A stretch of DNA of 53,014 bases from Gammaproteobacteria bacterium (GTDB lineage Bacteria; Pseudomonadota; Gammaproteobacteria; SZUA-229), in assembly GCA_024277705.1 (NCBI GenBank), contig JAJRUQ010000174.1, forward strand, positions 1 through 53,014, in the 5' to 3' direction. A program made the position numbers and the translations under genes. Below are positions 31,026-41,701 of the stretch, piece by piece. Every line of letters starts with the position of its first letter. Position 1 is the stretch's first letter. Under the pieces are notes generated by a model. That model saw nothing but the letters and a program-made list of their open reading frames with translations, was not told the origin of the DNA and ran no database searches.

Positions 31026-32870
31026 ATGGAAGAACAGGTTGGCGAGCTATGGCATAAACTGATTACCCGGGCAGCGGATAATCAATATCCGGCCGCGGCT
31101 GTATTTCTGCATGACCTGCAAAAAAGTCTTGCCATTTATTTCCGCGCGCTGGGTGGAGACAGCGGCCTGCAAATTGAAATTGCCGACAGCACACGTAATC
31201 TTGCCCGCCGCAACCTGCTACAACGACTTGCCGGCAGCAATGCAAAAATTCAGCTGGCATGGCGTGATGAACGTTCTTTAAAACTGCCAGCCAGTATTGC
31301 CTGGTTTGAAAACAGCTCACTTAATACCGACCTTTATTACTGGCTCGCCAGCCTTGCTGCAGTACAGGATTCTGTCGAAAACAGTCTGCCTGATAGCAAC
31401 TGGTTCAGCCTGAACCAGCGCATGACACTGACCGCTTTTTCCCGATTCCCGGGAATAAAGCCACGTTATCAGCGGTTGTTGCAGGCGCATATAAAACAGC
31501 GGTCCGATCCTGCAAAAATGAAGCCGCTGGATGCCGGGATAGAGCTTGCCATTCAAAAAGCACTGACTTCACCCGGCAGTGTACAGCTGGTGACAGGTGC
31601 AAAATTACCACCACAGGCAGTACCACTATGGCTGCATCCGGATCCCCCGCTTAGCGCTGACACTCAAATTCCTGATGACGACTCAGTGCCGGCACAAAGC
31701 GGACAGTCACGGGAAATTGAAGAGCTTGGTCATCGCCAGGCGGAAAGAGTTGAAAAGCCCGAATCGGAACGTGGTTTAATTACCGTACGCATGGAAAATA
31801 TTTTTACCATGGGAGAATTTGTCAATGTGGACCGGGGCTCTGAAGATGAAGACGATATTGACCGGGCAGAAGATGTTGCTCGTGACCTTGATAAATTATC
31901 GGTGGCACATAATGGCAAAGCGTCAAAAACCCGGCTCAAGTTTGACCTGGATTTACCCTCTGCGGCGGCTGATGATGCCGTTCTCGACAGTGGAATTTTA
32001 TTACCGGAATGGGACTGGAAAAAACAAAAGTTATTAGCCAACCGTTGCCGGGTAATACAAATGCAGGCTGAAAATACTGCACCTTGTGCTCTGCCGCCAC
32101 ACCTGAGCCGGACCGCAAAACGTTTACGCAATCAGTTTCAGGCCATGACACCGGCACGCACATGGCATCACGCACAGATGGATGGACAGGATATCGACCT
32201 TGACGCCTATATTAAATACCTCTCTGACCGTGCTGCCGGGCAACAGGTTACGGCAGAAAAGCTGTACCGTGAAATGTGCAGCGGTGCCCGGGATCTTGCC
32301 TGTATGCTGCTCGCTGACCTGTCATTGTCCACCGATGCATATATCAATGATCATCAGCGTATTATTGATGTGATCCGTGACAGTCTATACCTGTTCGCGG
32401 AAAGTCTGCATGCTACCGGTGACCGCTTTTCAATACTGGGCTTTTCTACACGTCGGCGGGATCCGATCAGAGTTCATAACATAAAAGCCTTTAATGAAAC
32501 CTATAATGGTGCTATCCGTGGCCGTATTGCCGCCATAAAACCGGGGTATTACACCCGCCTGGGTGCCGGCATCCGTCATGCCAGTCAACTGCTGATGAAC
32601 GAGGGTAATGGCCGACGCCTGTTATTAATACTCACCGACGGAAAACCCAATGATCTTGACCAGTACGAAGGCCGTTATGGTATTGAAGATACACGCCAGG
32701 CAGTCATCTCTGCCAAACAGTCAGGCCTGCTGCCCTTCTGCATAACCATCGATAAAAAAGCGAATGATTACCTGCCTCACCTTTTTGGTAAAAACAATTA
32801 TGCGGTGATTCATCAGCCGGAAAAACTGCCAAAAGCCCTGCCTCGTTTATACAGTCAGCTAACCCGCTAA
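31026..32870 (+). CDS. norD: Nitric oxide reductase activation protein NorD (VWA domain)
   Basis: MIDAS-like DLSLSTDAYI, LTDGKPNDLDQYEGRYGIEDTRQA; next to nor genes. Confidence 0.9.
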   Translation: MEEQVGELWHKLITRAADNQYPAAAVFLHDLQKSLAIYFRALGGDSGLQIEIADSTRNLARRNLLQRLAGSNAKIQLAWRDERSLKLPASIAWFENSSLNTDLYYWLASLAAVQDSVENSLPDSNWFSLNQRMTLTAFSRFPGIKPRYQRLLQAHIKQRSDPAKMKPLDAGIELAIQKALTSPGSVQLVTGAKLPPQAVPLWLHPDPPLSADTQIPDDDSVPAQSGQSREIEELGHRQAERVEKPESERGLITVRMENIFTMGEFVNVDRGSEDEDDIDRAEDVARDLDKLSVAHNGKASKTRLKFDLDLPSAAADDAVLDSGILLPEWDWKKQKLLANRCRVIQMQAENTAPCALPPHLSRTAKRLRNQFQAMTPARTWHHAQMDGQDIDLDAYIKYLSDRAAGQQVTAEKLYREMCSGARDLACMLLADLSLSTDAYINDHQRIIDVIRDSLYLFAESLHATGDRFSILGFSTRRRDPIRVHNIKAFNETYNGAIRGRIAAIKPGYYTRLGAGIRHASQLLMNEGNGRRLLLILTDGKPNDLDQYEGRYGIEDTRQAVISAKQSGLLPFCITIDKKANDYLPHLFGKNNYAVIHQPEKLPKALPRLYSQLTR

Positions 32871-32887
32871 ATTCACAAATAAAATTC

Positions 32888-32997
32888 ACGACTGTCCCGT
32901 TAATGCTGAAAGAGATGAGTTACCGGCGCTTGCTGAGACCGCATGCCGCATGATAGCTGCATGCGAACGCACATGGATGGGTTTATCACGTGTCACA
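32888..32997. repeat. Dispersed intergenic repeat, copy 1
   Basis: acgactgtcccgttaatgctgaaagagatgag...catggatgggtttatcacgtgtcacagc, aligns along its length with 52565-52665. Confidence 0.5.
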
Positions 32998-33080
32998 GCA
33001 AACACAAAAGTCACTCATCAATATGATTCAGCTTGTGTTCATGGCATACTTCACCTTACATAAAAATCAAAAACAGACTT

Positions 33081-33767
33081 ATGCCTCAAAAAAATATCAG
33101 CCGGATTAAAGAAAACCTGAAACAGCACCATCTGTTTTCCAGATTGACAGAGTTGCAGCTCGATAGAGTTTATCAGCACTGTCAGTTACACAAGCTGGAC
33201 GATGGTCAGATATTATTTAACCAGACGGAAGAAGTCACTGCTTTTTATATGGTACTTAAAGGCAAAATGAAACTTTTTCGTTTATCTCCCGATGGCCAGG
33301 AAAAAATAATAGAAATCATCAAGTCTGGAGAAGTTTTTGCTGAAGCACTGATGTTCAGCGACCAGACCGACTACCCGGTAAGTTCGGCAGCCCTCTCAGC
33401 CACCGAAGTGATCAGCATCGATGCAAAGCATTTCAAAAACATGTTGTGGGACTCAACGGATACCTGCCTGTTATTACTCGGTGACATGAGCTTTCGTTTA
33501 AGAAAACTGATCAATGAAATTGACACCTTAACACTGCATAGCGGAACCTGCCGTGTTGCATCCTACCTGGTTCAGGAAATTTCGGAAGATAAAAATGAAT
33601 TTGAACTGGATATGGCAAAAAATATTATTGCGGCAAGGCTATCGATAAAACCCGAAACATTTTCCCGTATCATCAAAAGGCTTAAAAACCAGGGCATACT
33701 GAGTATCAATGGCAACAGTGTTATTATTCATGACCTTGAGGCCTTAAAAGAACAGAGCATCATTTAA
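33081..33767 (+). CDS. Crp/Fnr-family regulator, DNR-like (no N-terminal Fe-S cysteines)
   Basis: cNMP-binding fold (VLKGKMKLFRLSPDGQEKIIEIIKSGEVFAEALMF) and HTH (IIAARLSIKPETFSRIIKRLKNQGILS); ATG 33081 preferred. Confidence 0.85.
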   Translation: MPQKNISRIKENLKQHHLFSRLTELQLDRVYQHCQLHKLDDGQILFNQTEEVTAFYMVLKGKMKLFRLSPDGQEKIIEIIKSGEVFAEALMFSDQTDYPVSSAALSATEVISIDAKHFKNMLWDSTDTCLLLLGDMSFRLRKLINEIDTLTLHSGTCRVASYLVQEISEDKNEFELDMAKNIIAARLSIKPETFSRIIKRLKNQGILSINGNSVIIHDLEALKEQSII

Positions 33768-33774
33768 CCGTCAG

Positions 33775-34968
33775 CTACACCGCCAGCTCTGCATAACTTT
33801 CAGCAAAGGCTGCAATGGCGCTATCCAGATCCTGTTTGCTATGCACTGCTGAAATCTGCGTGCGTATTCTGGCTTTACCCTTCGCCACCACCGGAAAGAA
33901 AAAACCGATGGCATACACGCCGCGTTCAAGCAACTTTTGCGACATTCTCTGTGCCAGAACCGCATCACCTAACATTACCGGCACGATGGGATGATCACCT
34001 TCATCAACAGCAAACCCCGCAGCCTGCATACCCTGTCGAAAATAACGTGTGTTTTTTTCCAGCTGGTCACGCAGTTCGGTAGAGTCAGAAAGCATCTGCA
34101 GCACTTTAAGACTGGCAGCACAAATTGCCGGTGCCACCGTATTTGAAAACAGATACGGGCGGGAACGTTGCCGCAACATGTCAATAATTTCAGAACGGCC
34201 CGAGGTATAACCACCGGAGGCACCGCCAAGAGCTTTACCGAAAGTGCCGGTAATAATATCAACACGATCCATCACCCCGCAGTATTCATGAATACCGCGA
34301 CCGGTTTTGCCCATAAAGCCAACCGCATGGCAATCATCATGATGTACCATGGCATCATACTTATCCGCCAGATCACAAATTTTATCCAGTTGAGCAATGG
34401 TGCCGTCCATTGAAAATACGCCGTCAGTAGTAATTAATATTCGGCGCGCACCGGCCGCTTTTGCTTCTTTTAATTTCAGTTCAAGGTCAGACATGTCATT
34501 ATTTTTATATCGATAGCGTGCAGCCTTGCATAAACGCACACCATCAATAATGGAAGCATGGTTAAGTTCGTCAGAAATAACAGCATCCTCTTTGCCCAGA
34601 ATGGTTTCAAACAAGCCGGTATTGGCATCAAAACAGGCCGCATAAAGAATGGTAGCCTGCATCCCTAAAAATTCACTGACTTTATCCTCCAGGGTTTTAT
34701 GGATAGTCTGTGTACCACAGATAAAACGCACCGATGAAAGCCCGAAGCCCCAGTGATCATAACTGTCCTTCGCGGCCTGTATCACATCAGGGTGATTAGC
34801 CAGCCCCAGATAATTATTGGCGCACATATTAATAACCTCACTGCCATCTGCAAGGGTAATATCGTTATTCTGCGGCGAAGCAATGATACGTTCGGTTTTC
34901 CATAAACCCGCATCTTTAATTTCAGCCAGATCTTTAGTTATACTTTCTTTTGCGCTTTTAAAACTCAT
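33775..34968 (-). CDS. kbl: Glycine C-acetyltransferase (2-amino-3-ketobutyrate CoA ligase)
   Basis: [35 protein letters not shown]-lysine motif, next to tdh. Confidence 0.95.
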   Translation of the reverse strand: MSFKSAKESITKDLAEIKDAGLWKTERIIASPQNNDITLADGSEVINMCANNYLGLANHPDVIQAAKDSYDHWGFGLSSVRFICGTQTIHKTLEDKVSEFLGMQATILYAACFDANTGLFETILGKEDAVISDELNHASIIDGVRLCKAARYRYKNNDMSDLELKLKEAKAAGARRILITTDGVFSMDGTIAQLDKICDLADKYDAMVHHDDCHAVGFMGKTGRGIHEYCGVMDRVDIITGTFGKALGGASGGYTSGRSEIIDMLRQRSRPYLFSNTVAPAICAASLKVLQMLSDSTELRDQLEKNTRYFRQGMQAAGFAVDEGDHPIVPVMLGDAVLAQRMSQKLLERGVYAIGFFFPVVAKGKARIRTQISAVHSKQDLDSAIAAFAESYAELAV

Positions 34969-34983
34969 GATTAACTCTGTGTG

Positions 34984-36033
34984 TTATACATTATCCAGCC
35001 AGTTAAGAATGACTTTTCCCGATTGACCGGAATTCATTACATCAAATCCCTGCTGGAAATCGCTATAGTGAAAACGATGGGTAATAATTTTTTCCAGCGG
35101 GATACCGCTTTGCACCATCATTGTTCCTTTATACCAGGTTTCAAAAATTTCACGGCCATAGATGCCTTTTATAAACAGGCCTTTAAAAACCACCTGATTC
35201 CAGTCGATGCCGGTACCATCCGGCATAATAGCAAGCATGGCAATACTGCCGCCATTAATCATCTTGCTTAACATATCTTTAAAGGCATGCGGTGAACCTG
35301 ACATTTCAAGGCCAACATCAAAGCCTTCAAAAATACCAAGATCACACATAAAGTCTTTAGTAATCGGACCGTCATTAACATTTAAAGGAATCGCTTTTGG
35401 CACTATCTCTTTAACCAGATCAAGTCGATACTGGTTCAGATCGGTAATCACAATATTACGGGCTCCACAATGTGCGGCTACCATTGCTGCCATAATACCG
35501 ATAGGACCGGCACCGGTAATCAGCACATCTTCGCCCACCATATTAAATGACAGAGCGGTATGTACTGCATTACCAAAAGGATCAAAACAGGCCAAAAGAT
35601 CGGTCGACATGGCACGGCTGGGTTTATAAACATTTTTAGCCGGAATTGATAAATATTCGGCAAACGCACCGGTACGATTAACCCCGACACCAATGGTGTT
35701 CGGACACAGATGGCGACGACCGGCCAGACAGTTACGACAGCGTTCACACACAATGTGCCCTTCACCTGAAACGATATCACCGATTTTCAGGCCGCTGACA
35801 TTTGACCCCATCTCCACAATTTCACCGGCAAATTCATGACCGATGGTCATCGGTACCGGTATGGTTTTTTGCGCCCAGTCGTCCCAGTTATAAATATGAA
35901 TATCAGTACCGCAAATGGCGGTTTTATGTGTTTTGATTAAAACATCGTTGTTACCCGTTTCCGGAACAGGAACATCCTGCATCCATATACCCTGTTTAGC
36001 ATGGCTTTTTACCAGAGCTTTCATTGTTTTCAT
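34984..36033 (-). CDS. tdh: L-threonine 3-dehydrogenase
   Basis: Zn-[37 protein letters not shown]; partner of kbl. Confidence 0.95.
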   Translation of the reverse strand: MKTMKALVKSHAKQGIWMQDVPVPETGNNDVLIKTHKTAICGTDIHIYNWDDWAQKTIPVPMTIGHEFAGEIVEMGSNVSGLKIGDIVSGEGHIVCERCRNCLAGRRHLCPNTIGVGVNRTGAFAEYLSIPAKNVYKPSRAMSTDLLACFDPFGNAVHTALSFNMVGEDVLITGAGPIGIMAAMVAAHCGARNIVITDLNQYRLDLVKEIVPKAIPLNVNDGPITKDFMCDLGIFEGFDVGLEMSGSPHAFKDMLSKMINGGSIAMLAIMPDGTGIDWNQVVFKGLFIKGIYGREIFETWYKGTMMVQSGIPLEKIITHRFHYSDFQQGFDVMNSGQSGKVILNWLDNV

Positions 36034-36080
36034 ATTGTTGACCAGTACTTAATATTGTTAGTTAAATATAACAGAAAATA

Positions 36081-37658
36081 TTAGCGTAACATCTGTTGCT
36101 GACGTTTATTAGCAACACCGATACGGGCAACTTTATCTTTACGATGAGAAATAACCGACTCAAAAGATGCTTTTTCATTGCAACGCTGATAGTCCAGCTG
36201 CATTTTTTTCAGCAGCAGCGGCTTACTTATATCCTCTCGGGTTTCTAGATTTTCATAAATCAGAAAAAACAAACGTTTCAGGGAAATTTTCCAGGTACGG
36301 CCACTGCTTTGATAAAGGCTGTCGCTTAACTGCATAAAATAGTTAAAAGGGGAATCGCTTACAATCAAAGGCAGAGTGTTTTTAAAACGCCCGGAATTGG
36401 CAATCATATCCCAGAAACGTGCAAAACGGTTCACCCGCTGCATACCTGTAAAATCAATATCCCGTGTCGTTAAAATATTATAGGGTGCTTGCGGATTATA
36501 ACGTAACTGATATTGCTCATTATGGCGATTAAGCGGCACCCCGCGCAAGCGCTTTAATATACCTAACTGGATTTCATGCGGGTTCAGGCTTGCTAACTGA
36601 TCAAAACTTCGGGCAAAATTTTCCAGAGTATCGGAAGGCAGGCCAAAAATCAGGTCAGCGTGAATATATGCATTGCTGGCTTCACGCAACCACTGTAAAT
36701 TTTCACAGGTTTTTTTATTGTTCTGTTTTCGGCTGATTAAAGCCTGTATATTTTCATCAAACGTCTGCACTCCGATTTCAAACTGTAAAACATGTTCAGG
36801 AAATCTGCTGATAACGGCTTTTAATTTATCCGCCAGATTATCGGGAACAACTTCAAAGTGCAGATACAGGTTTTCAGTCATGCGCTCAAGAAAAAACTCA
36901 AGGATAGCGACACTGCTGCTGACTTTCAGGTTAAAGGTCCGGTCAATAAATTTAAAATTTCGCGCACCACGCTGATACAATCTGTCCACCTCCTCAAGAA
37001 ACAGACCCAGTTCAAACGGCTTTGATGTTTTATCCAGCGAAGACAGACAAAACTCGCATTTAAACGGGCAACCCCGTGAAGCTTCCACATAGATCAAACG
37101 GTTTTTTATGTCATCATCGCTGTAATACCGGTATGGCAGTTTCAGTTGATCCAGTGCTAATTCATGGCTTTGAATATAACGCTCAACAGGTTTGTTGCCA
37201 GACAACAATAACTGACATAATTCACGAAAACTTTTTTCTGCTGCCCCCATAACAATGTAATCAGCCAGCTCAGCTACCGCTGGCATGTCCTCTATAAAAC
37301 TGACCTCAGGACCGCCTAATACAATAATGGTTTGTGGTGACACCTGTTTTAACAGTGCGATCGTTTGACTAACTTCGGATATATTCCAGATATAAACACC
37401 AAAACCGATTATTTCCGGCTGAAACGTTAACAGTTTTTCTGCAATATCAATGGGGCGCTGCTGAATGGTGAATTCTTCAATACAGGCAGAGGACTGTAAC
37501 TGACCCAGATTGGCATACAGATAACGCAGACCAAATGCGGTATGCATATAGCGTGAATTCAATGTGGTTAGTACAACCTGCCTGGCCGGTGCCGTTTTCA
37601 TAAACTGCATTATAACAGTTGCCAGCCTTATTCCCGAAAAACACCGACCCAGCTGCAA
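36081..37658 (-). CDS. B12-binding domain radical SAM protein (DUF4080-like)
   Basis: B12-binding N-domain (FQPEIIGFGVYIWNISE, IVLGGPEVSF) and CPFKCEFCLSS radical SAM motif. Confidence 0.85.
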   Translation of the reverse strand: MQLGRCFSGIRLATVIMQFMKTAPARQVVLTTLNSRYMHTAFGLRYLYANLGQLQSSACIEEFTIQQRPIDIAEKLLTFQPEIIGFGVYIWNISEVSQTIALLKQVSPQTIIVLGGPEVSFIEDMPAVAELADYIVMGAAEKSFRELCQLLLSGNKPVERYIQSHELALDQLKLPYRYYSDDDIKNRLIYVEASRGCPFKCEFCLSSLDKTSKPFELGLFLEEVDRLYQRGARNFKFIDRTFNLKVSSSVAILEFFLERMTENLYLHFEVVPDNLADKLKAVISRFPEHVLQFEIGVQTFDENIQALISRKQNNKKTCENLQWLREASNAYIHADLIFGLPSDTLENFARSFDQLASLNPHEIQLGILKRLRGVPLNRHNEQYQLRYNPQAPYNILTTRDIDFTGMQRVNRFARFWDMIANSGRFKNTLPLIVSDSPFNYFMQLSDSLYQSSGRTWKISLKRLFFLIYENLETREDISKPLLLKKMQLDYQRCNEKASFESVISHRKDKVARIGVANKRQQQMLR

Positions 37659-37705
37659 AATTATAAGTTCAATGACCGACAGTGAGTCTTAAGAGAAGTT
37701 GTAAG

Positions 37706-37750
37706 TTTAAAAGCTTTAAAAGCTTTAAAAGCTTTAAAAACTTTAAAAAC
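37706..37750. repeat. Nonamer tandem repeat (TTTAAAAGC)x3 + (TTTAAAAAC)x2
   Basis: Five consecutive 9-bp units. Confidence 0.9.
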
Positions 37751-37755
37751 AATGG

Positions 37756-37871
37756 TCCGCGAATAACGCAAAAGACGCGAAAAAAGCGCGAAGAAGAGCA
37801 AATAACAAATTAAATTATTTATTGTTTGCGCGTAGCGTACAAATAAAAATGTCTTTTGCGTTATTCGCGGA
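37756..37871. repeat. Perfect 21-bp inverted repeat with 74-bp spacer
   Basis: TCCGCGAATAACGCAAAAGAC (37756-37776) and GTCTTTTGCGTTATTCGCGGA (37851-37871). Confidence 0.9.
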
Positions 37872-37879
37872 CTCATTCA

Positions 37880-37949
37880 GGGGTCGGAGTCATTTTAATA
37901 ACCAACACAGCATAACAACTGGTAAGTAGTTAAAGATGACTCCGACCCC
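37880..37949. repeat. Perfect 14-bp inverted repeat GGGGTCGGAGTCAT...ATGACTCCGACCCC (REP-like)
   Basis: Arms 37880-37893 and 37936-37949. Confidence 0.85.
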
Positions 37950-38020
37950 GGTGGTTCAATTTTTGACTTGCTACTTACAACTTAAAGCTTCTCTTCCTGG
38001 CCGATCTGAGTTATTTCAAG

Positions 38021-38875
38021 TTAAACAATAAACTTGCCCTTCTCACGCAGGTGGTTCTCCATCAACTCGATTTCGCGGGCGCCGGAATAATAGATATTTT
38101 CATCAACGGTGTAATCCAGACTCATATTACGGTTTTCATAATCCACCTTGTTTAATATACTTTTTACCGCATTAAGGTGTGCCTTGTGTTTTTCATTACT
38201 GCGGATCACGGCCCAGGGGCTGGTATGGCTGTGCGTGCGTTTCAGCATCTGGTATTTCATCTCGGTGAACTCGTCCCATCGTTCCTGCATCTGTACATCA
38301 ATTTCTGACAGCTTCCATTTTTTCAGCTCATTGGTTTCGCGGTCATTAAACCGCTGCGACTGCACTTTTTTGGACACTGAAAAATAAATCTTGTGAAAAA
38401 CAATACCGTGTTCGACCAGATCATCTTCAAACTGTGTCACGGTTTTCATAAAAGTGGAATACTGCTGCTGGGTACAGAAGTTAAAGATCGGCTCGACCAT
38501 GGCACGGTTATACCAGCTTCGGTCAAACAGTACGATTTCACCACCACGCGGAAACTGCTCAACATAACGCTGGAAATACCACTGACTCAACTGTACGTTT
38601 GACGGTTTTCCCAGGGCGACGACACGGTAATGTTTTTCATTCATGTAACGGGTAATGCGACGGATACTGCCACCCTTACCCGCCGCATCACGGCCTTCGA
38701 TAAGAATTATCATTTTTTGCTGATGTTTTTCCAGGTGTTCCTGTAATTTAATCAGTTCGGCCTGATACGGTCTTAATGACAGATCATCCTGGTAGCGGTT
38801 ATAACGACGAAAAACCTTCTGTTTAAAATCTTCATCACCTTGCTCAAATTCGGCTAAAAATTTCTGATATTCCAT
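38021..38875 (-). CDS. ppk2: Polyphosphate kinase 2 family protein
   Basis: LIEGRDAAGKGGSIRRITRYMNEKHYRVVALGKPS, FPRGGEIVLFDRSWYNRAMVEPIFNFC. Confidence 0.93.
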   Translation of the reverse strand: MEYQKFLAEFEQGDEDFKQKVFRRYNRYQDDLSLRPYQAELIKLQEHLEKHQQKMIILIEGRDAAGKGGSIRRITRYMNEKHYRVVALGKPSNVQLSQWYFQRYVEQFPRGGEIVLFDRSWYNRAMVEPIFNFCTQQQYSTFMKTVTQFEDDLVEHGIVFHKIYFSVSKKVQSQRFNDRETNELKKWKLSEIDVQMQERWDEFTEMKYQMLKRTHSHTSPWAVIRSNEKHKAHLNAVKSILNKVDYENRNMSLDYTVDENIYYSGAREIELMENHLREKGKFIV

Positions 38876-39099
38876 TTTTCTCTTCGTTTTATTGGTTTAC
38901 ACAAATGTGATAATACAGCTAAATGCCTTCATTTTTGCTGATACAGTGCAAAATAAGCACTATTCGTGGATATTAAGCATTGATTTTATTGCTTTCAGCG
39001 GCTGAAAACAGGAAAATACGCGGCTGAATTTTATCACATGTAGTCCTGCCTATGCCGGATCAACATGTTACCTTTTTATTACACTTTCGAGGAAATCTC

Positions 39100-39738
39100 A
39101 TGAAACTAATCTTATTGGGCGCACCGGGTGCTGGCAAGGGCACAGTTGCTAAATTACTGACTAAAATGGACGGTTCTGTTCAAATTTCTACTGGTGACAT
39201 TTTACGTGGCGCCGTTGCCGCTGGCACCGAGCTGGGCAAACAGGCAGAAGCTGCCATGAAAGCCGGTGATCTGGTCTCTGATGATTTAATCATGGGTATT
39301 ATGGAAGAACGCCTTAAAGAAGATGACTGTAAAGCCGGTTATCTGTTAGATGGTTTCCCCCGCACCATTCCACAGGCTGAAGCACTGAAAGTATTACTGG
39401 ATAAAATGGGTGAAAAACTGGACTGTGCGGTTGAAATTGATGTTCCCCGTGACGTTATTCTTGACCGCTTAACCACACGCCGTACCTGTACCGGTTGTGG
39501 TGAAATCTATAACGTTAAGTCGAATCCACCAAAAGTTGAAGGCGTTTGTGACAAGTGCGGTGAGCCCGTAGTACAGCGTGACGATGAAACTGAAGAAGCA
39601 ATCAGCAACCGCCTGAATGTTTATAACGATCAAACTGCACCATTAGTCGGCTTCTACAAAAACGAAGGCCTGCTGCTGTCAGTCAATGCAACATCTTCTG
39701 ATGCTGTGATCAATGCCATTAAAGAAAAATTAGCGTAA
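39100..39738 (+). CDS. adk: Adenylate kinase
   Basis: MKLILLGAPGAGKGTVAKLL, LDGFPRTIPQAE, Zn-binding CTGCGEIYN...CDKCG lid; ATG 39100 after ggaaatct. Confidence 0.95.
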   Translation: MKLILLGAPGAGKGTVAKLLTKMDGSVQISTGDILRGAVAAGTELGKQAEAAMKAGDLVSDDLIMGIMEERLKEDDCKAGYLLDGFPRTIPQAEALKVLLDKMGEKLDCAVEIDVPRDVILDRLTTRRTCTGCGEIYNVKSNPPKVEGVCDKCGEPVVQRDDETEEAISNRLNVYNDQTAPLVGFYKNEGLLLSVNATSSDAVINAIKEKLA

Positions 39739-39760
39739 ATAATTTTTTCTGCTAAAAATA

Positions 39761-39795
39761 AAAAAGCCCGGATGTTTTCACATCCGGGCTTTTTT
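39761..39795 (+). terminator. Rho-independent terminator after adk
   Basis: aaaaagcccggatgttttcacatccgggcttttt. Confidence 0.9.
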
Positions 39796-39848
39796 ATTTA
39801 TTCTAAAAACGGTATTAAGTGTTGTATAGAATTCAGCTATACAGGCAA

Positions 39849-40319
39849 CTATTTCGCCAGCAGTTTTCTCAGTAAGTCCATCCTGCTGTTGACCTTTTCC
39901 TCGGGTATAAAACGCTGAGGATGATCGATGACATAGATACCTTCTTTAGCGGCTTCTTTACGCAAGAACCACAGACCTTTCTGTCCGCGATGAAAGAATA
40001 TATCATCGCTCTTGCGCATGCTACCGGCTAACCGGGGCAACTGTATATAGATAACTTCCTGCTGATTACCCTTTAAAGTGTTCTCGACATCCAGCACACC
40101 AAGATGCAGGATTTCGCCATCCACTTTCAGGCTCACATCAGCGCCACCTATATAAACAGCATTAACAATCAGCGATGAAGCCTCAACCAACTCTGCATCT
40201 GACATGCCAGCCCACATCGCCTGAACGCTTCCTGCACCGCTCAGTGCGAGAAACAGAAGAAGCAGTCGACTGCTGAAGCGTACATGAGAAACAGCATCAA
40301 GGGATGGCAACATAGCCAC
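39849..40319 (-). CDS. Exported protein of unknown function
   Basis: 156 aa, signal peptide-like N-terminus (LLLLFLALSGAGSVQA); same strand and directly downstream of the matrixin-like gene. Confidence 0.5.
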   Translation of the reverse strand: MAMLPSLDAVSHVRFSSRLLLLFLALSGAGSVQAMWAGMSDAELVEASSLIVNAVYIGGADVSLKVDGEILHLGVLDVENTLKGNQQEVIYIQLPRLAGSMRKSDDIFFHRGQKGLWFLRKEAAKEGIYVIDHPQRFIPEEKVNSRMDLLRKLLAK

Positions 40320-40354
40320 CCCCGATGTGATTGAATTGCACTATAGCTATAATC

Positions 40355-41188
40355 TTATACGCGGCTTTTTCTACGACCGAAAAATCCAAGTGCGCCTAAA
40401 CCAGAAAGCAGAAGATAAGCGGCAGCAGGTACAGGTACTGCAGTACCATAAATAGACTGAATACCAGCAATATCGTCCAGACCAAGAGCTGTTTGACCAC
40501 TGTAGTATGGCTACATAATGGAATTAACATCAGTACTGTGGCCCAGACCTAAAGAATGTCCCAGCTCATGAACCAGTACGGCGCTCAGGTCAAAACCACC
40601 GGTTCCCCAGTTTTCATCCTTATCAAGATGCACATCACCGGTGATGGTGCCACCGGCACCAAAAATCGCTTCAGTACCCGGCTGATAAGCATGTGCCAGT
40701 ACGTTACTTGAGCCGTCGATATAAATTGCACCAATTCGGATATCACCCAGTTGACCACCAACTAATTCAGAAGCACCCATGCCAACATTACCATCGGCTA
40801 CCTGACCAAGATTACTAAAACCGGAAACGCTTGCCCAGGCATTCAAGGCATTATCAACCATAGCCTCAACAGCATTCTGCGTAAAACCCAGTGAGGTAAT
40901 ATCAGAGGTTGCAGCGTTACTATGTGAATCAAAACCAGAAGCATCAGACAGACCGGCACCCATGATACTCCAGGTTGCACCACCTTCAGCCGGGAAACCA
41001 CCAACTCTGGCAGTGTTTGCGCCTGGATCCCATGCGGTTGGTGTCGTGAAATAGGTGTACTCATCACTTTGCGGGCCATTAGGGTTCAGATAACCAGCAT
41101 TCGCTGTGGTTACCATTGCAGACATTAATACGCCGACTGATAGTACTGTCGAACATAGGCTTTTACATTTAAGCATTGTTTTCTCCAT
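40355..41188 (-). pseudogene. Matrixin-like (M10) metalloprotease with PEP-CTERM-like tail, interrupted by in-frame TAG at 40511-40513
   Basis: HELGHSLGLGHSTDVNSIM then TAG, then same frame PYYSGQTALGLDDIAGIQSIYGTAVPVPAAAYLLLSGLGALGFFGRRKSRV* to 40355. Confidence 0.88.
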
Positions 41189-41701
41189 GTTTATCTTAAT
41201 TCATTTATACGTTATTGTGACGAAACGTTATTCGCAAAAAATACTATGCAACATACAAGCCAAAATAATAAACTTTATATATATCAACCATATACAAAAA
41301 CATTAGCAATCACTAATTTAATTACATGTAAAAAATACTGACAACAATAATGACAAATTAACTTCTTTCAATCAATACCTGCCCTTATTAGAAAATATAA
41401 GCGGTTAAACCGGCTAACAGGCCACTTCACACCGGGAGCCGTGCTCTTTTTACACAGCATATCCGGTCGACAACCCCCACCGGTCAGCCTTTAGACCAAA
41501 AACAGAAAAATGTATCCATTATCTTAAGCTGCCACAGTGACAAAACATAACAAGAACTGGCATCATGTAAATAAAGCTGACACCTGAGATCAGCAGCAAA
41601 TGTGCTTTAAAAATTAAAACTTCGTTAAATCAAAAACTTACGATCAAAAAACAAAGAAAGAAAATTCGACATCGTGGTAATCTGAAACTCGCTCAAATAA
41701 A

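Noticed and set aside
37706-37750. CRISPR-like array
   Set aside because: Units are 9 bp and contiguous with no spacers; no cas genes seen.
37661-37876. 71-aa ORF on - strand
   Set aside because: Product is translation of the tandem and inverted repeats (VFKAFKAFKAFKL).
40901-40916. atcagaggttgc match to the MITE terminus
   Set aside because: Lies within the matrixin coding frame, lacks the paired inverted end and TSD; treated as chance.
41261-41285. FNR-like half site (atatatcaa) upstream of the matrixin gene
   Set aside because: Left half does not match TTGAT; AT-rich background makes a chance match likely.
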